From: Pseudomonas sp. MRSN 12121
GTDB taxonomy: Bacteria; Pseudomonadota; Gammaproteobacteria; Pseudomonadales; Pseudomonadaceae
Length of the DNA: 64,000 bases
Assembly (NCBI RefSeq): GCF_000931465.1
Contig: NZ_CP010892.1
Coordinates: 4,363,388 to 4,427,387 of the forward strand
Reading direction: 5' to 3'
Shown here: positions 14,791-22,153 of the stretch, piece by piece
Layout of the letters: each line of letters starts with the position of its first letter
How positions within the stretch are numbered: the stretch's first letter is position 1
Notes under the pieces: generated by a model
The model's database searches: none
Told to the model about the DNA's origin: nothing
What the model saw: the letters and a program-made list of their open reading frames with translations, nothing else
Position numbers and translations under genes: made by a program

Positions 14791-14904
14791 ATGAAACGCA
14801 AGCCATCCAAGCCTCGCCCCAACGTCCACGACTGCGCCAAAGGCCGCATGCATGACGCGCCGCGGAAAGTCGTTACCACTATGCCTGGCGGGTATCTGGC
14901 ATGA
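14791..14904 (+). CDS. Small basic hypothetical protein
   Basis: 37 aa (MKRKPSKPRPNVHDCAKGRM...). CTGGAGGTCGCC lies directly before the ATG, and its TGA overlaps the next ATG (ATGA at 14901). Strong translation signals favour a real gene. Function unknown. Confidence 0.55.
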   Translation: MKRKPSKPRPNVHDCAKGRMHDAPRKVVTTMPGGYLA

Positions 14905-15152
14905 GCGGCTGGCAGACGATCGATTCTGCGCCCCGCAACGGCACCGAAATCATTCTGCGGAAAGGCGATCGAGTAACCGCAGGTGCTTGGATCGAGTGGA
15001 GCAAGTCCGAAGCTGCATTCAACAGCCGAGGCGACTATCTCGGCCAGGACGAATACGACTCTGGCGCGCACTGGGCTTCTTGGGATGGTGGCTTCCATGA
15101 AGACGACGAGCCCACCCACTGGCAGCCTCTCCCTTCCCCACCCACCGAGTAA
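14901..15152 (+). CDS. DUF551-like phage protein
   Basis: 83 aa. The N-terminus WQTIDSAPRNGTEIILRKGDRV and C-terminus PTHWQPLPSPP match the DUF551 pattern (W..I..AP..G ... THW.PLP.PP), a common small phage/prophage protein of unknown function. Translationally coupled to the upstream gene. Confidence 0.75.
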   Translation: MSGWQTIDSAPRNGTEIILRKGDRVTAGAWIEWSKSEAAFNSRGDYLGQDEYDSGAHWASWDGGFHEDDEPTHWQPLPSPPTE

Positions 15153-15158
15153 ACCGCC

Positions 15159-15317
15159 GTGCGCAATAAGTACCAAGGCACCTGCTACCGGTGCGGACAG
15201 CGCGTAGAGGCTCGCCAAGGCCACTTTGAGCGCTATCCCGGTGGCTGGCGAACCCAGCACGCCGACTGCGCCATAAAGGCCAGGCAGGCTAAGCAAGAAC
15301 AGCAGCAATCCCAATAG
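15159..15317 (+). CDS. Small zinc-ribbon-like phage protein (GTG start)
   Basis: 52 aa (MRNKYQGTCYRCGQRVEARQ...HADCAIKARQAKQEQQ). CYRCG and H..DC could form a C3H metal site, followed by a Gln-rich helix. It starts with GTG 7 nt after the upstream stop. Function unknown. Confidence 0.55.
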   Translation: MRNKYQGTCYRCGQRVEARQGHFERYPGGWRTQHADCAIKARQAKQEQQQSQ

Positions 15318-15336
15318 CGCAACCCTGGAGGCGACC

Positions 15337-15768
15337 ATGTCCGCGCTACGCGAAGCACAGTTTGAATACGACAACCGCCAGCCACCTCCGGTGAGCGAAG
15401 AGAGCCATGCCGAAGCCGAATGGCTGGAAACGAACGCTGAGCGCCTGATCCTCGGATATCGCATTGAGTGGGGCTACCGCAAGGATGACCGCGGCGAAGT
15501 CACCCAGGCCGACTACTGGCGAGCACTTCAGGACCTGGCCAATCAGCGGCAGAAGGATGGCGAAGATCAAATTGACGCCTTCGGCGAGCTTCTGGCCCTG
15601 GCCGGCAACTTCGGCAGCGGCGGCAGGATGTTTGACCTGCAGGTGTACTTGCTGGGCTCCAAGACGGCCCGCAAGGAAGTAGCCCTTGAGCTGCTGCGAC
15701 CTCACGCGGCCAAGGCCGTGGCCCTCCAGGTCGAGCAGGACGAACTGGAGCGGGAGATCGGATGGTGA
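15337..15768 (+). CDS. Hypothetical phage protein
   Basis: 143 aa, acidic and helical (EESHAEAEWLETNAERLILGYRIEWGYRKDDRGEVTQADYWRALQDLANQRQKDGEDQIDAFGELLALAGNFG...). CTGGAGGCGACC precedes the ATG. It overlaps the following gene by 7 nt. No domain recognised. Confidence 0.75.
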   Translation: MSALREAQFEYDNRQPPPVSEESHAEAEWLETNAERLILGYRIEWGYRKDDRGEVTQADYWRALQDLANQRQKDGEDQIDAFGELLALAGNFGSGGRMFDLQVYLLGSKTARKEVALELLRPHAAKAVALQVEQDELEREIGW

Positions 15769-15956
15769 GTCCTCACATCCTCATCGACCAGGCCCTGGAC
15801 GGAGTCGCAGACCCGAAAAGCCAGTCGGACATCGACATCCTGGTGCAGGGCTTGATCACCCGCCTGTTCACCGACGGCGCAATCACCATCGACGAATTCA
15901 ACCACTACTGCGAGCGCCTGCGTAACACCTGCCAGCGGCGCAAGGAGGCAGCATGA
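15762..15956 (+). CDS. Small hypothetical phage protein
   Basis: 64 aa (MVSPHILIDQALDGVADPKSQSDIDILVQGLITRLFTDGAITIDEFNHYCERLRNTCQRRKEAA), fully helical in appearance. It overlaps both neighbours, by 7 and 4 nt. Function unknown. Confidence 0.7.
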   Translation: MVSPHILIDQALDGVADPKSQSDIDILVQGLITRLFTDGAITIDEFNHYCERLRNTCQRRKEAA

Positions 15957-16144
15957 GCACTGCATCGGCTAATTCATTAATTGAAAAGTGCGACGAGATC
16001 GAAGCGAAGCTGATCATGTTGGGCTTCGGCATCCCCTTCAACGAGGTGATCGGCCAGCCGCGGGAGCGCGCCGTGGCCAGCCTTACCCAGCGTCTGGCAC
16101 CAACGATGAAAGGCGGCCGGATAGCGGTGAGGGTTCGGCCGTGA
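15953..16144 (+). CDS. Small hypothetical phage protein
   Basis: 63 aa (MSTASANSLIEKCDEIEAKLIMLGFGIPFNEVIGQPRERAVASLTQRLAPTMKGGRIAVRVRP). Helical N-terminus and a basic tail. ATGA overlap upstream and GTGA overlap downstream. Function unknown. Confidence 0.65.
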   Translation: MSTASANSLIEKCDEIEAKLIMLGFGIPFNEVIGQPRERAVASLTQRLAPTMKGGRIAVRVRP

Positions 16145-16512
16145 GCTTCTACGAAGACAGCGTGGCCGACGGCAGTCACTGCATGAGCTGCTGCCAGTTC
16201 ATCGGCGATGATGTTGGCTATCCGCGCTGCTGCCGGAATTGTGGCGGCGAAGGCAGCGAGCCGAACCCCGAAGGTCATAAAAAGCGCATGAAGGCCGAAG
16301 CAATGCAGCGCTTTGAAGGCTGGCTATCCCGAACTGGCATTGCCCACAAGAAGCACAACAACGGCTACCACGTTGTGCTGACGCTCCCCGATGGACGAAT
16401 GATTGACTGCTGGCCCAGCACGAAAAAGTGGCAGCTTCGGGGGCAACGCATCAGTCGTAACGGAAAGGCACTTCATGAACTGGTGCTTCAGCAACTGAGG
16501 CCATGGCCATGA
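16141..16512 (+). CDS. Hypothetical phage protein with cysteine cluster (GTG start)
   Basis: 123 aa. The N-terminal part has a dense cysteine cluster (HCMSCCQFIGDD..YPRCCRNCGGEG), a likely zinc-binding module. The C-terminal part has a small alpha/beta domain (GYHVVLTLPDGRMIDCWPSTKKWQLRGQR). The GTG start overlaps the upstream stop (GTGA). Function unknown. Confidence 0.68.
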   Translation: MSFYEDSVADGSHCMSCCQFIGDDVGYPRCCRNCGGEGSEPNPEGHKKRMKAEAMQRFEGWLSRTGIAHKKHNNGYHVVLTLPDGRMIDCWPSTKKWQLRGQRISRNGKALHELVLQQLRPWP

Positions 16513-16625
16513 CCTCCCGCCAGCGCGCCCGTCGCCTTCTGATATGGCGCGGCTCCTTTCCTGCGCTCGCTTTCTTCTCTTTCCTGATGCTGCTTGGCGC
16601 CCTCGCCGATCGTATCACTCAGTGA
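16509..16625 (+). CDS. Small putative membrane protein
   Basis: 38 aa (MTSRQRARRLLIWRGSFPALAFFSFLMLLGALADRITQ). A basic N-terminus precedes one hydrophobic span of about 16 residues. The ATG overlaps the upstream stop (ATGA). Its small size limits certainty. Confidence 0.45.
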   Translation: MTSRQRARRLLIWRGSFPALAFFSFLMLLGALADRITQ

Positions 16626-16669
16626 TTCCACCTCTTCAAGCGCTGCGAGATTCGCGGCAAGGAATTCCC

Positions 16670-17737
16670 GTGTCCGCACAAACCGAACTGGCCGTCGTGC
16701 CGCCGCAAGAAACTGCCCTGGCGGTTTACAGCACGCCGAACGGCCTTGAGCCATGGCTGCAACAGATCAGGACCGAAATCGATGGCTTCACGCCGGACAT
16801 CAGCACTCGCAAGGGCCGCGAAGCCATTGCCTCGATGGCCTACAAGGTCGCCCGCTCCAAGACGGCGCTCGATGACGTCGGCAAGAAGCTGGTCGCCGAT
16901 CTGAAGGAGGTGCCGAAGAAGATCGACGCTGAGCGCAAACGCGTCCGGGACACCCTGGAGGCCTGGCAAGAAGAAGTACGGCGCCCGCTGAACGAATGGC
17001 AGGCCGCGGAAGATGCCCGAGTCGACAAGCACAATGACGGCATCGAGAGCATCAAGGCCTTGGCCAGGTTCGAAGAGCCGCCGGCGGCGGCCCATGTCGC
17101 CCAGGTCATCGCCGACCTGGAGCTGCTGGCTCTCGATGATTCATGGGAGGAGTTCCTGCCCGAGGCGGCCCAGGCCAAGGATCAAACCCTGATCTTCCTG
17201 CGCGGCCTGCTGGCCAAGCGCCAAAAGGAAGAAGCAGAACAGGCCGAGCTGGCCCGCCTGCGCGCCGAGGCTGTGGCCCGCGAGCAGAAAGAGCGCGAAG
17301 AGCGCATAGCTCGTGAAGCGGCGGAGCGCGCCAAGGCTGAAGCCGAACAAAAGGCCCAGGCAGAGCGAGAAGCAGCCCTGCGCCGCGAGCAGGAAGCCAA
17401 GGCCGCCGCCGAGCGCCGCGAGTTGGAACTAAAGCTGCAGGCCGAGCAAGCCGAGCGCGCCGCGGCCCAGGCGAAAGCTGATCGAATCGCAGCCGAACAA
17501 CGTGCTGAGCAGGCTGCCGAACAGGCGCGCATTGAAGAGCGCCGCCGGGCAGACGCGGCTGCCGCCGAAATCGTGCGACAGCAGGAGGCCCGCGAGGCCG
17601 ACAAGGCTCACCGCGCCAGAATTAATCGCGCTGTCCTGGAGGCTTTTGTCGCCGGCGGCATGACCGAGGAATGCGCGAGACAGGTAATCATCCTGATTGC
17701 CCAGCGCAAGATCCCCGCCATTTCTATTCAGTACTGA
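16670..17737 (+). CDS. Coiled-coil phage protein upstream of Erf
   Basis: 355 aa. The N-terminal ~140 residues are helical (ISTRKGREAIASMAYKVARSKTALDDVGKKLVADLKEVPKKIDAERKRVRDTLEAWQEEVRRPLNEWQ). Residues about 180-325 form a very long Ala/Glu/Arg-rich coiled coil, followed by a compact C-terminal helical domain (MTEECARQVIILIAQRKIPAI). AAGGAA precedes the GTG at 16670. It lies 7 nt before erf, so a role with the recombination genes is likely but unproven. Confidence 0.75.
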   Translation: MSAQTELAVVPPQETALAVYSTPNGLEPWLQQIRTEIDGFTPDISTRKGREAIASMAYKVARSKTALDDVGKKLVADLKEVPKKIDAERKRVRDTLEAWQEEVRRPLNEWQAAEDARVDKHNDGIESIKALARFEEPPAAAHVAQVIADLELLALDDSWEEFLPEAAQAKDQTLIFLRGLLAKRQKEEAEQAELARLRAEAVAREQKEREERIAREAAERAKAEAEQKAQAEREAALRREQEAKAAAERRELELKLQAEQAERAAAQAKADRIAAEQRAEQAAEQARIEERRRADAAAAEIVRQQEAREADKAHRARINRAVLEAFVAGGMTEECARQVIILIAQRKIPAISIQY

Positions 17738-17744
17738 GGTCGCC

Positions 17745-18506
17745 ATGAGCAATCTTTCAGTGACAGAAACAGTCGAACGCGTCCCGGCCATTCAAACCGA
17801 GTCGGCCACCATCATGTCGATCATCCAACAGGTGGCCATGAACCCTGCGGCGGACATCGACAAGATGGAGAGGCTGATGGTTATGCATCGGCAGCACCAG
17901 GCGCTGATGGCACAACAGGCCTACGACACAGCCCTGGCCGGCATGCAGCAGGAATTACCCGTAGTGCGGGAACGCGGCGCGATCCTAGACAAATATAAGA
18001 ATGTTCAGTCCACCTATGCCCTCTGGGAGGACATCAACGAAGAGCTGAAGCCGGTGCTGGCGAAGTTTGGCTTCGCCCTCTCCTTTCGCATCCCTCGCAA
18101 CGAGCGCGGCGTCGAAGTAGAAGGCGTGCTGAGCCATCGCGACGGCCATCGAGAGTCGACTTCGATCCTACTGCCCGTGGATACATCCGGCAGCAAGAAC
18201 TCAGTCCAGGCGGTGGCCAGTTCAGTCAGCTACGGAAAGCGTTACACGGCCGGCGCTCTGCTGAACTTCACCACCACCGGCGAGGACGACGATGGCCACG
18301 GTGCCGGGAAGAAGCCGGAGCCGCCGAAGGAGCCGGTTATTACCGCGGCACAGGCGGCACAGCTCGAAGCGAAGCTGCAGAAGTGCAGCCAGGTACTTCA
18401 GGACAACTTCAACGCCAAGTACGGCTGCGCCGCCAACGTCTACAAATCCGAATTCGACGCGGTGTCGGCCCGGATCACCAAGGCCGCCAATCGGCCGCAG
18501 GAGTGA
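17745..18506 (+). CDS. erf: ERF-family single-strand annealing protein
   Basis: Phage recombinase that anneals complementary single strands, as P22 Erf does. 253 aa. The conserved core includes FNK-like ERGAILDKYKNVQSTYALWEDINEELKPVLAKFGFALSFRI, then RESTSILLPVDTSGSKNSVQAVASSVSYGKRYTAGALLNF, the Erf signature. GAGGTCGCC precedes the ATG at 17745. It is followed 3 nt later by a YqaJ exonuclease, forming a two-gene recombination module. Confidence 0.92.
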   Translation: MSNLSVTETVERVPAIQTESATIMSIIQQVAMNPAADIDKMERLMVMHRQHQALMAQQAYDTALAGMQQELPVVRERGAILDKYKNVQSTYALWEDINEELKPVLAKFGFALSFRIPRNERGVEVEGVLSHRDGHRESTSILLPVDTSGSKNSVQAVASSVSYGKRYTAGALLNFTTTGEDDDGHGAGKKPEPPKEPVITAAQAAQLEAKLQKCSQVLQDNFNAKYGCAANVYKSEFDAVSARITKAANRPQE

Positions 18507-18509
18507 GTC

Positions 18510-19127
18510 ATGCAGATCATCACCGACGTAACGCAGGGCACCCCCGAATGGTTGGCCTTGCGCCTGGGCATCGTCACCTGCTCCGAGCTGGATTGCCTGC
18601 TGGTGAACGGCAAAGGAGAGGCAGGCTTCAGCGCAGGCGCCTTCACCTACATGAACACGCTGATCGGTGAGCGAATCACCGGCGAGCTGGCCGATCCGTT
18701 CACCGGCAATCGCCATACCGAACGCGGTCATGAACTGGAAGGCGTAGCCCGCGGGCTCTACCAGGACAGTGAAGAGGTTGAGACGACAGAGGTAGGGATC
18801 ATCCTCAATCACGGCATTGGCTACTCGCCTGACGCCCTTGTCGGCGATAAAGGCCTGACCGAGATCAAGACCAAGTTACCGAAGCTCCAGGTGGAAGTAA
18901 TCCTCGGCGGCGAGATCCCGAAAGAGCACGTCGCCCAGTGCCAGGGCGGCCTGTGGGTGTCGGAGCGCGAATGGATCGACTTCATCTGTTACTGGCCCGG
19001 CATGCCCCTGTTCGTGAAGCGCGCCTACCGCGATGAAGCCATGATTCGCAAACTCTCCGAGCGCGTGAAGACCTTCTACGAAATCCTCGACGAACGTATG
19101 AACCAGGTGCTGGGGATAGCAGCATGA
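18510..19127 (+). CDS. YqaJ/lambda-exonuclease-type recombinase nuclease
   Basis: 5'-3' dsDNA exonuclease partner of the annealing protein. 205 aa. TQGTPEWLALRLGIVTCSELDCLL is the YqaJ N-terminal motif (Q.S..W...R.G..TAS). HERGHELEGVARGLY holds the GhelE element, YSPDALVG and LTEIKTKL hold the catalytic D..(E/D)xK residues, and HVAQCQGGLWVSEREWIDFICY holds the Q-motif helix. Coupled to erf and overlapping the next gene by 4 nt. Confidence 0.92.
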   Translation: MQIITDVTQGTPEWLALRLGIVTCSELDCLLVNGKGEAGFSAGAFTYMNTLIGERITGELADPFTGNRHTERGHELEGVARGLYQDSEEVETTEVGIILNHGIGYSPDALVGDKGLTEIKTKLPKLQVEVILGGEIPKEHVAQCQGGLWVSEREWIDFICYWPGMPLFVKRAYRDEAMIRKLSERVKTFYEILDERMNQVLGIAA

Positions 19128-19366
19128 TCAGTCTCAACCTCAACGCAGTTCGAGCAAAACAAGCCGAGTCGGATCATATCGCCGCTGCGATGGCTGATTT
19201 CTGGGGGCGGTCCGGCGGTAACTACAAGGAGCTGCCGCCGGCTCGCATGAAGCCCATACCTGCGCGGCGGGACTGGGTAGACCCTGAAACGATCCTCAAG
19301 CGCAAACCAAGGCCGCTGACCCTGGCCGAGCGCCGCGCCCTTCGCAAAATGGCGGACTCACTATGA
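19124..19366 (+). CDS. Small hypothetical phage protein
   Basis: 80 aa, basic (MISLNLNAVRAKQAESDHIAAAMADFWGRSGGNYKELPPARMKPIPARRDWVDPETILKRKPRPLTLAERRALRKMADSL). ATGA overlaps at both ends place it in a coupled string after the exonuclease. Function unknown. Confidence 0.72.
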   Translation: MISLNLNAVRAKQAESDHIAAAMADFWGRSGGNYKELPPARMKPIPARRDWVDPETILKRKPRPLTLAERRALRKMADSL

Positions 19367-19830
19367 GCAAGCACAAGCGCAAGCCTCACAACCTGAAAGC
19401 GCGCATTGAGCGGTCATGTCGCTCTCTGCTGGCCACCAACCATGTAGCCGTGGTGAACATTGACCCCAGCGGCCGTCAGGGCATGATCAATTACAAGTCA
19501 TTGAAGAGCATCGCGCCCGGGAAAATCGGCCAGGCCGTCTGTGGCATCGCTCACCAGTGGACGATCTACCTTAGCGCGCTCTGCATCGACGCCCGCGGCG
19601 ATCGATACAGCAAATCCATTGAGGTGGCGCCGAATGGCGTGTATCTGTCTGACCACCTCGCGGACGTGATCGAGCATTGCTACAAGGACCTGCGCGACTC
19701 AGCCAACCAGAGCCAGATGATAGCCTCGGGCTGGATCGCCATTCCTGAAGCCATGTCGCTGGACGAGGACCACGCAGCACGGATCTTCGAAGCTGTCGGC
19801 GCCTGGAATCAGCGGAAGGTCGCGGCGTGA
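19363..19830 (+). CDS. Hypothetical phage protein
   Basis: 155 aa. Basic N-terminus (MSKHKRKPHNLKARIERSCRSLLATNHVAVVNIDPSGRQGMINYKSLK), a middle part with IAHQWTIYLSALCIDARGDRYSKSIEVAP, and a C-terminal helix. The appearance is of a small alpha/beta protein that may bind nucleic acid; no family is recognised. It overlaps the upstream gene by 4 nt. Confidence 0.75.
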   Translation: MSKHKRKPHNLKARIERSCRSLLATNHVAVVNIDPSGRQGMINYKSLKSIAPGKIGQAVCGIAHQWTIYLSALCIDARGDRYSKSIEVAPNGVYLSDHLADVIEHCYKDLRDSANQSQMIASGWIAIPEAMSLDEDHAARIFEAVGAWNQRKVAA

Positions 19831-19911
19831 AACGAACAATCAACCGGGTGGCCACGCGCCGACGACAGACCTGGCTGGACTTGCCGGCCAGCGGAATTGA
19901 AGAGGTAGGCC

Positions 19912-20220
19912 ATGGCCAAGAGCAACGCCGAAGCGCAGAAAGTAAAGCGCCTAAAGGAGAAGCAGCTGCTGGCCAAGATCGGCGGCGAGAAGCGATCGCT
20001 GATTGTGTCAAAGGCCTTGGACGATGCACTGCAGGTGCTGGGCAACCGCCACGACTTCGAGGAGTGGCAGGAAACGATTTCCACCCTGCTGATCAACCTT
20101 GCTGCAGCGCCAGCTGAAGAGTCAGCCCGCTTCGCCACCATGTCGCGACATGATTTCGTAATGACAGAAAAGCAGTCGCGACAGCTCAAGAAGTTCGCCG
20201 AGACCGGCATCGAAGAATGA
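19912..20220 (+). CDS. Small hypothetical phage protein
   Basis: 102 aa (MAKSNAEAQKVKRLKEKQLLAKIGGEKRSLIVSKALDDALQVLGNRHDFEEWQETISTLLINLAAAPAE...). Basic helical N-terminus and acidic middle. AGAGGTAGGCC precedes the ATG. An alternative frame starting at GTG 19827 overlaps most of it; I prefer this one for its ribosome-binding site and composition. Function unknown. Confidence 0.7.
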   Translation: MAKSNAEAQKVKRLKEKQLLAKIGGEKRSLIVSKALDDALQVLGNRHDFEEWQETISTLLINLAAAPAEESARFATMSRHDFVMTEKQSRQLKKFAETGIEE

Positions 20221-20278
20221 CCCACCCTACTCGCTGCATCCGGGACTCCGGAGGGCGGCGCTTATCCGGAGAATCACC

Positions 20279-20755
20279 ATGACCCAAGTTGCACAGCCAA
20301 CTATCGCCGCTTCCAACCTGCCGGAGCGCGGCCAGCCACTGGCCGGCGGCACCTTCGTAACCCGCTACTGGCTCAACGGCGTAGAACGCGCCCTGGTGCT
20401 GCTCGATGACGAACTCGCCGGCGCCTGGGGCGAGTACGGCGTGAAGATCCCCGGCGCAGACAGCTACAGCGACGGCGAGGCGAATACCCGAGCCATGGCA
20501 GAGGCCGGCAGTGAGATCGCCGTGAAGGCGCTGGAGATTGGCGCACACATCCCCTCCTGCCTGGAGGGTCAACTGCTGATGGCGGCTAAGGCCGACGGCC
20601 TGGTCACCCTGCGCGATGATCGCTTCCACTGGCTCAGCACGCAGTCCTCAGCCCACGGCGCCTACCTCATGGACTTTGAGCATGGCTGGCTCAGCCTCTA
20701 CGCCAAGAGCACCGAGCGGCTCGTGCGTCCTGTCCGCAGCCTTCCCATCCAGTAA
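20279..20755 (+). CDS. DGR variable protein 2 (C-type-lectin/DUF1566-like target)
   Basis: 158 aa, no signal peptide. The body (GQPLAGGTFVTRYWLNGVERALVLLDDELAGAWGEYGVKIPG...DGEANTRAMAEAG) is more distant from proteins 1 and 3 but keeps the G-YG...DG.ANT spacing. The C-terminal cassette (HWLSTQSSAHGAYLMDFEHGWLS...TERLVRPVRS) is encoded by VR2, residues about 121-154. The start follows GGAGAATCACC. It is a likely intracellular or virion protein with a hypervariable face; the ligand is unknown. Confidence 0.86.
   Translation: MTQVAQPTIAASNLPERGQPLAGGTFVTRYWLNGVERALVLLDDELAGAWGEYGVKIPGADSYSDGEANTRAMAEAGSEIAVKALEIGAHIPSCLEGQLLMAAKADGLVTLRDDRFHWLSTQSSAHGAYLMDFEHGWLSLYAKSTERLVRPVRSLPIQ
20641..20739 (+). 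repeat. DGR variable repeat VR2
   Basis: Ungapped alignment to TR 22051-22149 shows 14 substitutions, every one at a template A (to C, G or T). The 3' stretch from gagcgg to cgcag is identical to the TR. The downstream flank CAGTAATTC...TTCAAT (20750-20769) matches the VR1 flank (13670-13689) at 17 of 20 positions. Confidence 0.95.
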
Positions 20756-20874
20756 TTCGCTTCTTCAATCCTTTTTTTGCAGGCGATTCCGGGTTCGTCA
20801 GGATGACGATCAGACCAGAAGCGCGCCGGGAAGCGCCGGCCGCCTGCACCCTATTCCACGCGTAGGAGCATCCC

Positions 20875-21462
20875 ATGCAACTGATCACCGTAAGCAAAGG
20901 CGAAACCATGTTGACCACTCCGGATGCCGCACTAGCGCTGCAAGTGCTGACCGAACTGAGCGTTTCCGCGAAGCCGGCAGCGGCGCCATCTGGCATCCCG
21001 GCAATCGGCGAATACTGGCCCGGCGAAGGCGGCGTCAACGGCGGCCTGTTCCAGGGCGGCGACCGCCCCTATTACCTGATCGTGCCAACGGGCGAAGATG
21101 TCGAGGCAGACCTTGAGTGGGGCGGCTACGGCCAAGAACTCGATGGCGCAAAATCCCCCTGGGATGGGCAGGCCAACACCGCTTACCTGGCAAGCAGCAA
21201 CCGAGAGCATGACCACCCTGCCGCCCAGTTCTGCGCCAACTTCGAACGCGATGGACACAGTGACTTCTATCTAATGGCCAGGCGTGAGGCGACCCATCTC
21301 GAAATCACGGTGCCGCACCTGTTCAGCAAGCCCTGGCACTGGACCAGTTCGCAGTACTCAGCCCTCAGCGCCTGCAACGTGGACTTTGAGGGTGGCTGGC
21401 TCTACGGCAGCGGCAAGCACGGCGAGCGGCTCGTGCGTCCTGTCCGCAGAAAGTACTTCTGA
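20875..21462 (+). CDS. DGR variable protein 3 (C-type-lectin/DUF1566-like target)
   Basis: 195 aa. After about 35 N-terminal residues the domain (SGIPAIGEYWPGEGGVNGGL...YYLIV...WGGYGQEL...DGQANTAYL...DGHSDFYLMARREA) parallels variable protein 1. The C-terminus (WHWTSSQYSALSACNVDFEGGWLYG...GERLVRPVRRKYF) comes from VR3, residues about 159-192. TAGGAG precedes the ATG at 20875; an internal ATG at 20908 is possible. It is directly followed by avd. Confidence 0.88.
   Translation: MQLITVSKGETMLTTPDAALALQVLTELSVSAKPAAAPSGIPAIGEYWPGEGGVNGGLFQGGDRPYYLIVPTGEDVEADLEWGGYGQELDGAKSPWDGQANTAYLASSNREHDHPAAQFCANFERDGHSDFYLMARREATHLEITVPHLFSKPWHWTSSQYSALSACNVDFEGGWLYGSGKHGERLVRPVRRKYF
21349..21450 (+). repeat. 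DGR variable repeat VR3
   Basis: Aligns to TR 22049-22150 (exactly 700 bp downstream). 15 substitutions, all at template A; every C, G and T of the template is kept, including the whole 3' segment to cgcaga. Confidence 0.96.
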
Positions 21463-21519
21463 TCATTCAATGATTCATTCCTGGGCGCCTTGGCGCCCTC
21501 GCTTTTCGAGGAGGCCAGG

Positions 21520-21879
21520 ATGGCCCTGCACACGGAACTGGAAATCCACGGAACGGCAGAAGAACTGCTCGGACTTGCGCTCGACCTAGTCAGGAACATC
21601 CCTCGCGATCTGAAACAGGTTGTCGGGTCAAAAATCCGGGACGAATGCCTACAGGTCCTGGTGCTGATTGGCCGGGCCAACATGGCGCGGGAGAAGCTGC
21701 CTCACCTGAACCTCCTTCTGGAAAGCGTTTGGGTGCTCAACTACCTGCTCCGCGTCCTGACGAACAAGGGCTTGATCAGCAAAGGGCAGCACGCCAAAGC
21801 AATGAAGCTCACGGCCTCCGTCGGCCGACAGGCCAATGCCTGGAAGAAATCCGCAATCGCAACCGCGCCCGTTGCATGA
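21520..21879 (+). CDS. avd: DGR accessory variability determinant (Avd-like four-helix bundle)
   Basis: 119 aa, all helical and basic (pentameric four-helix-bundle family that binds the DGR reverse transcriptase and template RNA). ELLGLALDLVRNIPRDLKQVVGSKIRDECLQVLVLIGRANMA...LPHLNLLLESVWVLNYLLRVLTNKGLISKGQHAKAMKLTASVGRQANAWKKS fits the Avd/four-helix-bundle pattern. GAGGAGG precedes the ATG at 21520, so I exclude the extension to 21490. It lies between VR3 and the TR, its usual place. Confidence 0.9.
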   Translation: MALHTELEIHGTAEELLGLALDLVRNIPRDLKQVVGSKIRDECLQVLVLIGRANMAREKLPHLNLLLESVWVLNYLLRVLTNKGLISKGQHAKAMKLTASVGRQANAWKKSAIATAPVA

Positions 21880-21942
21880 GGGTCACGGCCCTCCTGCCTG
21901 TGCGCTGAATCTGGTCGTGCCGCTGTCCAGTTGGACACCGCC

Positions 21943-22035
21943 ATGCGCATCAGAGATACCGCCGATCTAAAGCGTTCGGGCTGGTCTCGCGCAGTTTCTC
22001 TGCTGATCGGCATCGCCTTCGGCAGAGCGACGTAG
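21943..22035 (+). CDS. Possible 30-residue ORF between avd and TR
   Basis: MRIRDTADLKRSGWSRAVSLLIGIAFGRAT: basic with a short hydrophobic stretch. It fills most of the avd-TR spacer. There is no clear ribosome-binding site, and in studied DGRs this spacer belongs to the functional template RNA, so it may only be RNA. Low confidence as a gene. Confidence 0.22.
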   Translation: MRIRDTADLKRSGWSRAVSLLIGIAFGRAT

Positions 22036-22048
22036 ATAGCACGGCAGG

Positions 22049-22153
22049 TCGCAGTACTCAGCCAACAACGCCTACAACATGGACTTTGAGAATGGCTGGC
22101 TCAACAACAACGACAAGAACAACGAGCGGCTCGTGCGTCCTGTCCGCAGATTC
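22049..22153 (+). repeat. DGR template repeat (TR)
   Basis: The template of the three variable repeats. In the VR frame it encodes QYSANNAYNMDFENGWL, then Asn-rich codons and ERLVRPVRR; the variable positions are mostly AAC/AAT codons, which give many amino acids but no stop when the adenines are randomised. It lies between avd and the reverse transcriptase. Its RNA is expected to be copied with errors at A, and the cDNA moved into the VRs. Confidence 0.96.

Noticed and set aside
19827..20117. 96-codon ORF starting GTG in another frame over the 19912-20220 gene
   Set aside because: It overlaps most of a gene with a better ribosome-binding site and has chance-like composition; only a short leader peptide would be possible.
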